This document shows, in pieces, positions 15,664 through 18,653 of a stretch of DNA of 18,653 bases. Under the pieces are notes generated by a model. That model was given only the letters and a program-made list of their open reading frames with translations. It was not told where the DNA came from and ran no database searches. Numbering within the stretch: the stretch's first letter is position 1; every line of letters starts with the position of its first letter. This DNA is from Gammaproteobacteria bacterium (GTDB lineage: Bacteria; Pseudomonadota; Gammaproteobacteria; UBA9214), in contig DAOVYA010000004.1 in assembly GCA_030635865.1 (NCBI GenBank), forward strand, positions 1 to 18,653, read 5' to 3'. Both the position numbers and the translations under genes were made by a program.

Positions 15664-16971
15664 ATGAGAAATCTGCTTACAGGGTTGTGTCTCTGGCTGG
15701 CCGGGCCAGTTCTCGCTGTTGCAGCCCCGGTCGATTTCAAGGACGTGCGTTTCTGGACGGCCCCGGATCATACCCGCGTGGTATTCGATATAAACGGCCC
15801 GGTACAGCATAATTTGTTTATCGTGAAAAACCCGGAACGTGTTGTTATCGACATTCCCGGGGCACGTGCAAAATCCTCTCTTAATACCAAAGCCGTCAAT
15901 GCCGGTTTAATCGATGGTGTACGTGCCGCGATGTACAAGCCGGATGTATTGCGGATCGTGCTGGATCTGAAACAGGGCGTTCGTCCAAAAAGTTTCACCC
16001 TTAAGCCAAACGGGCAGTATGGACATCGCCTGGTAGTCGATCTGTATAACAAAACAGAAAAAGCCGGCAAGGCGGTCGTTAAAAAGACGGTAGCAGACAT
16101 GAATATTCAATCGCGTGACCTGGTCATAGCGATAGATGCCGGTCATGGTGGTGAAGATCCGGGTGCAATCGGTCGTCATGGAACCCGTGAAAAGGATGTC
16201 GTGTATTCAATTGCGCGCCGGCTTGAAGCGCTGATAAAAAAAGAACCCGGAATGCAAGCGGTCCTGATAAGGAAGGGCGATTACTATATCGGCTTGCGCC
16301 AGCGCATCAACAAGGCACGCAAACTCAATGCCGATCTGTTTATCTCGATTCATGCTGACGGTTTTCGTGACCGGCGTGTCCGGGGTTCTTCTGTGTTTGT
16401 TTTGTCGAACCGGGGTGCAACCTCTGAAATGGCCCGTTGGCTGGCGGAGAAGGAGAATTCATCAGATCTTGCCGGTGGTGTGAGCCTGGATGACAAGGAT
16501 GGCCTGCTTGCCGAGGTTCTGCTTGACCTGTCACAGACGGCGACCATCGAGGCCAGCCTGGAGGTGGCGGACAATCTGCTGGGTGAGCTCAAGGGCATTG
16601 GCAAGACACACAAGTCCAGTGTTCAGCAGGCAGGATTCGTGGTACTGAAATCACCGGATATCCCGTCGATCCTGGTTGAAACCGCTTTTATCTCCAACCC
16701 GCAGGAAGAAAAGAAGCTGCGCAGCAAACAGCACCAGCAGATGCTTGCCCGTGCCATGTTGCGCGGTATACAGGACTATTTTTCCAAACACCCACCACCT
16801 GGAACCCGTATGATTGCCCGCCAATATGTTGTCAAGCGCGGTGATACACTGAGCCATATTGCGGTGCAACACCAGGTCGGTCTGAACCGTTTGCGTGGTT
16901 ATAACGATCTGAGAAACGACCGTCTTCGCATCGGTGACACCCTGCGCATTCCGCCCTCCCGGGGTAGTTAG
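15664..16971 (+). CDS. amiB: N-acetylmuramoyl-L-alanine amidase AmiB/AmiC family with LysM
   Basis: The chosen start gives 435 residues (AmiB of E. coli has 445). A Sec signal peptide (MRNLLTGLCLWLAGPVLAVA, cleavage near residue 20) is followed by an AMIN domain (about 23-120), which targets the septal envelope. The zinc amidase_3 domain (about 155-375) has ligands His161 (DAGHGGEDPGA), Glu176 and His230 (SIHADGF) and catalytic Glu339 (LVETAFISN). A helical insert at about 255-310 probably acts as the autoinhibitory arm relieved by EnvC/NlpD-type activators. A LysM domain (about 387-431, YVVKRGDTLSHIAVQH) binds peptidoglycan. The enzyme splits septal wall during daughter-cell separation. LysM and the tsaE-amiB-mutL order favour amiB over amiC. 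Confidence 0.93.
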   Translation: MRNLLTGLCLWLAGPVLAVAAPVDFKDVRFWTAPDHTRVVFDINGPVQHNLFIVKNPERVVIDIPGARAKSSLNTKAVNAGLIDGVRAAMYKPDVLRIVLDLKQGVRPKSFTLKPNGQYGHRLVVDLYNKTEKAGKAVVKKTVADMNIQSRDLVIAIDAGHGGEDPGAIGRHGTREKDVVYSIARRLEALIKKEPGMQAVLIRKGDYYIGLRQRINKARKLNADLFISIHADGFRDRRVRGSSVFVLSNRGATSEMARWLAEKENSSDLAGGVSLDDKDGLLAEVLLDLSQTATIEASLEVADNLLGELKGIGKTHKSSVQQAGFVVLKSPDIPSILVETAFISNPQEEKKLRSKQHQQMLARAMLRGIQDYFSKHPPPGTRMIARQYVVKRGDTLSHIAVQHQVGLNRLRGYNDLRNDRLRIGDTLRIPPSRGS

Positions 16972-16980
16972 CCACACCTT

Positions 16981-17108
16981 GTCATTGCGAGGAACGCAGT
17001 GACGCGGCAATCTCTTCAAGCCCGCTGCCAGAGTCATGAGATTGCCGCGCTTCGCTCGCAATGACGGGAGGTTGAGCTTGCAATGACGAGGTAAGGGGGC
17101 GCAATGAC
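16981..17108 (-). repeat. Palindromic repeat copy 4 (inverted) with two outer octamers
   Basis: The main palindrome is 16981-17065, in reverse orientation: a 34-nt arm (16981-17014), a 23-nt core with CCGCTGCCAG (17022-17031), and a 28-nt arm (17038-17065). Both arms equal those of copy 2 read in reverse. Extra GCAATGAC octamers follow at 17080 and 17101, stepping 22 and 21 bp from the one at 17058. It separates amiB from mutL. Confidence 0.9.
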
Positions 17109-17217
17109 GGGATTATTTCAGTAAGCAAGAGCTCCCCTGGTTCATTTCTCCCACTATTCTGTGGCAGGCGATAGCAGTATCATGGGCGGCCTGTCCACTG
17201 CACATTGTTCACATCCG

Positions 17218-18653
17218 ATGCCCATCCAGGTTCTCCCCACTCACCTGATAAACCAGATTGCTGCCGGTGAAGTCATCGAGCGACCGGCTTCTGTTGTGAA
17301 AGAGTTGCTGGAGAACAGCATCGACGCCGGGGCACGTGCCGTCGAGGTGGATATTGAGCAGGGCGGCAAACAGCGTATCCGCGTGCGTGATGACGGCATC
17401 GGTATACAGCACAACGAATTGTCACTGGCCCTGTCACCCCATGCCACCAGCAAGATCACGTCACTGGAAGACCTGGAGTCGGTAGACAGTCTCGGGTTTC
17501 GGGGCGAGGCCTTGCCGAGCATTGCATCGGTATCGCGACTGCAACTCAGTTCACGCATACCCGGTGCTGATTCCGGCTGGTCCGTGTGCGGCGATGGTTC
17601 TGAAACATCAGGTGCAGCATCGCCCGTTGCCCACACACCCGGCACAACGGTAGATGTGAAAGACCTGTTTTTCAATACACCGGCAAGACGCAAGTTTCTG
17701 CGTACCGAGGCAACCGAGTTCAAGCATATTGAAAATGTGGTGCGGCGTATTGCACTGAGCTGTTTTCCCGTGGCAATGAAGTTGCAGCACAACCAGCGGA
17801 CAGTGTTTCATCTGCCCGAAGCCACTACCAGAGACCAGCAGCAACGCCGGGTCGCCGACCTGTGTGGCAAGGCCTTCATGGAGCAGGCGATCCATATCGA
17901 GCATGCGGCTGCCGGCCTGTCCCTGCATGGCTGGGTGGGCTTGCCGACCTTTTCCCGCAGCCAGGCCGATTTGCAGTTTTTCTACGTTAATCACCGCATG
18001 GTGCGCGACAAGCTGGTCACGCATGCCATCCGCCAGGCCTACCAGGATGTGCTGTTTCACGGGCGTCACCCGGCCTATGTGTTGTTCCTGGAAATTGATC
18101 CGGCCAGCGTGGATGTGAATGCGCATCCAACCAAGCATGAAGTGCGATTTCGTGACAGCCGCCTGGTTCATGACTATCTGTTTCGGACCCTGCACGATGC
18201 GCTGGCAGATGTCCGGCCAGCGGCCGATCAGCCGACACCGTTGCCGGCACAGCCGTTGCAGCAACTGAATGTACAAACAGGTCAGGGCAGTGCACCGTCA
18301 CAGGCAAACATGCGCCTGGGTGTGCAGGAACTGATGGCCCGCTATGCAGCCTTGCACCCGACGGACAACACGGTGGCTTCGGAGAAGGAAGCCACGGACA
18401 CGGGTGACGGTTTTCCACTCGGCTTTGCGCTGGCCCAGTTACACGGAGTTTATATCCTGGCACAGAATGCAGACGGCCTGGTGCTGGTGGATATGCACGC
18501 GGCACATGAGCGCATCACCTACGAAGGCCTGAAAACGGCACAGTCGGGCGAGGGGGTCCGTATCCAGCCGTTGCTGGTTCCCGTCAGTCTGAATGTCAGT
18601 CAGCGGGAAGCCGATGTATGCGAGGAAAAACAGGACTGGTTTGCGGAACTGGG
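17218..18653 (+). CDS. mutL: DNA mismatch repair protein MutL (3' truncated by the window)
   Basis: The reading frame stays open to the window edge, giving 478 residues of an expected 600 or so. The GHKL ATPase domain has Glu29 ([12 protein letters not shown]), Asp58 (DDGIG) and LGFRGEAL (about 92-99), then the transducer domain with [11 protein letters not shown] and [12 protein letters not shown] linker follows at about 330-395, then the dimerisation domain begins. It carries [12 protein letters not shown] (residues 425-436), fitting DxHAxxExxxxE, the metal site of nicking MutL proteins. MutL links MutS recognition to strand removal. The ATG at 17218 gives the standard MPIQVLP start; an in-frame ATG at 17182 would add 12 residues. 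Neither has a strong ribosome site. Confidence 0.95.
   Translation, partial: MPIQVLPTHLINQIAAGEVIERPASVVKELLENSIDAGARAVEVDIEQGGKQRIRVRDDGIGIQHNELSLALSPHATSKITSLEDLESVDSLGFRGEALPSIASVSRLQLSSRIPGADSGWSVCGDGSETSGAASPVAHTPGTTVDVKDLFFNTPARRKFLRTEATEFKHIENVVRRIALSCFPVAMKLQHNQRTVFHLPEATTRDQQQRRVADLCGKAFMEQAIHIEHAAAGLSLHGWVGLPTFSRSQADLQFFYVNHRMVRDKLVTHAIRQAYQDVLFHGRHPAYVLFLEIDPASVDVNAHPTKHEVRFRDSRLVHDYLFRTLHDALADVRPAADQPTPLPAQPLQQLNVQTGQGSAPSQANMRLGVQELMARYAALHPTDNTVASEKEATDTGDGFPLGFALAQLHGVYILAQNADGLVLVDMHAAHERITYEGLKTAQSGEGVRIQPLLVPVSLNVSQREADVCEEKQDWFAEL

Noticed and set aside
17608..18276. A 222-codon minus-strand open frame inside mutL
   Set aside because: The plus strand here encodes continuous, well-conserved MutL; the antisense frame has no family features.
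18493..18495. Met instead of Gln in the MutL endonuclease motif as a loss of function
   Set aside because: As I recall, DMHA also occurs in Pseudomonas MutL, which nicks DNA; the metal-binding Asp, His and Glu residues are intact.

Overview
The window reads as ordinary gammaproteobacterial housekeeping chromosome outside the Enterobacterales. Most coding sequence has roughly 55-58% G+C (one hand-counted 60-base line in der gave 34 G+C). Gene content and order match Gammaproteobacteria: a type IV pilus pilotin (PilF), BamB/YfgM/Der, LpoA/YraN/GmhA/DolP, and QueG/Nnr/TsaE/AmiB/MutL. MutL carries an endonuclease motif ([12 protein letters not shown]), which E. coli MutL lacks, so mismatch repair is probably MutH-independent. 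I cannot name a genus.

Layout. Block A (1-6028, + strand) is pilF, rodZ, hisS, yfgM, bamB, der, probably preceded by the tail of rlmN. RodZ is short (194 aa, no periplasmic domain), and ispG, which usually lies between rodZ and hisS, is absent. Then comes a low-G+C insert (about 6179-7547) holding one minus-strand gene for a six-helix membrane class III adenylate cyclase. Block B (7656-12084) is a minus-strand operon lpoA-yraN-gmhA-dolP with rsmI divergent from it. Block C (12228 to the end) is queG on the minus strand, divergent from nnr-tsaE-amiB-mutL; mutL runs off the window.

The most interesting non-gene structure is a family of about 85-100 bp bulged palindromes ending in GTCATTGC/GCAATGAC. 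Four copies occur: 6080-6178, 7548-7638, 12090-12174 and, inverted, 16981-17065. They have a 28-nt arm and a 34-nt arm, the longer with two 3-nt bulges at fixed places, and a conserved core (CTGGCAGCGG). Copies 1 and 3 differ by a compensatory base-pair swap in the stem. Three copies have extra terminal octamers stepping away at about 22-bp intervals. Copies 1 and 2, in direct orientation, bracket the foreign-looking cyclase gene. Copies 1/2 and 3 lie at the seams where three blocks that are usually separate have been joined, and copy 4 splits the usually tight amiB-mutL pair.

The genes work in a few shared processes. Envelope growth and division: RodZ, LpoA, AmiB, DolP, BamB, YfgM, GmhA. Translation, tRNA/rRNA modification and ribosome assembly: HisS, Der, RsmI, QueG, TsaE. 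Metabolite and DNA repair: Nnr, MutL. The cyclase is the only evident accessory gene, and it has no recognisable cAMP effector beside it in this window.
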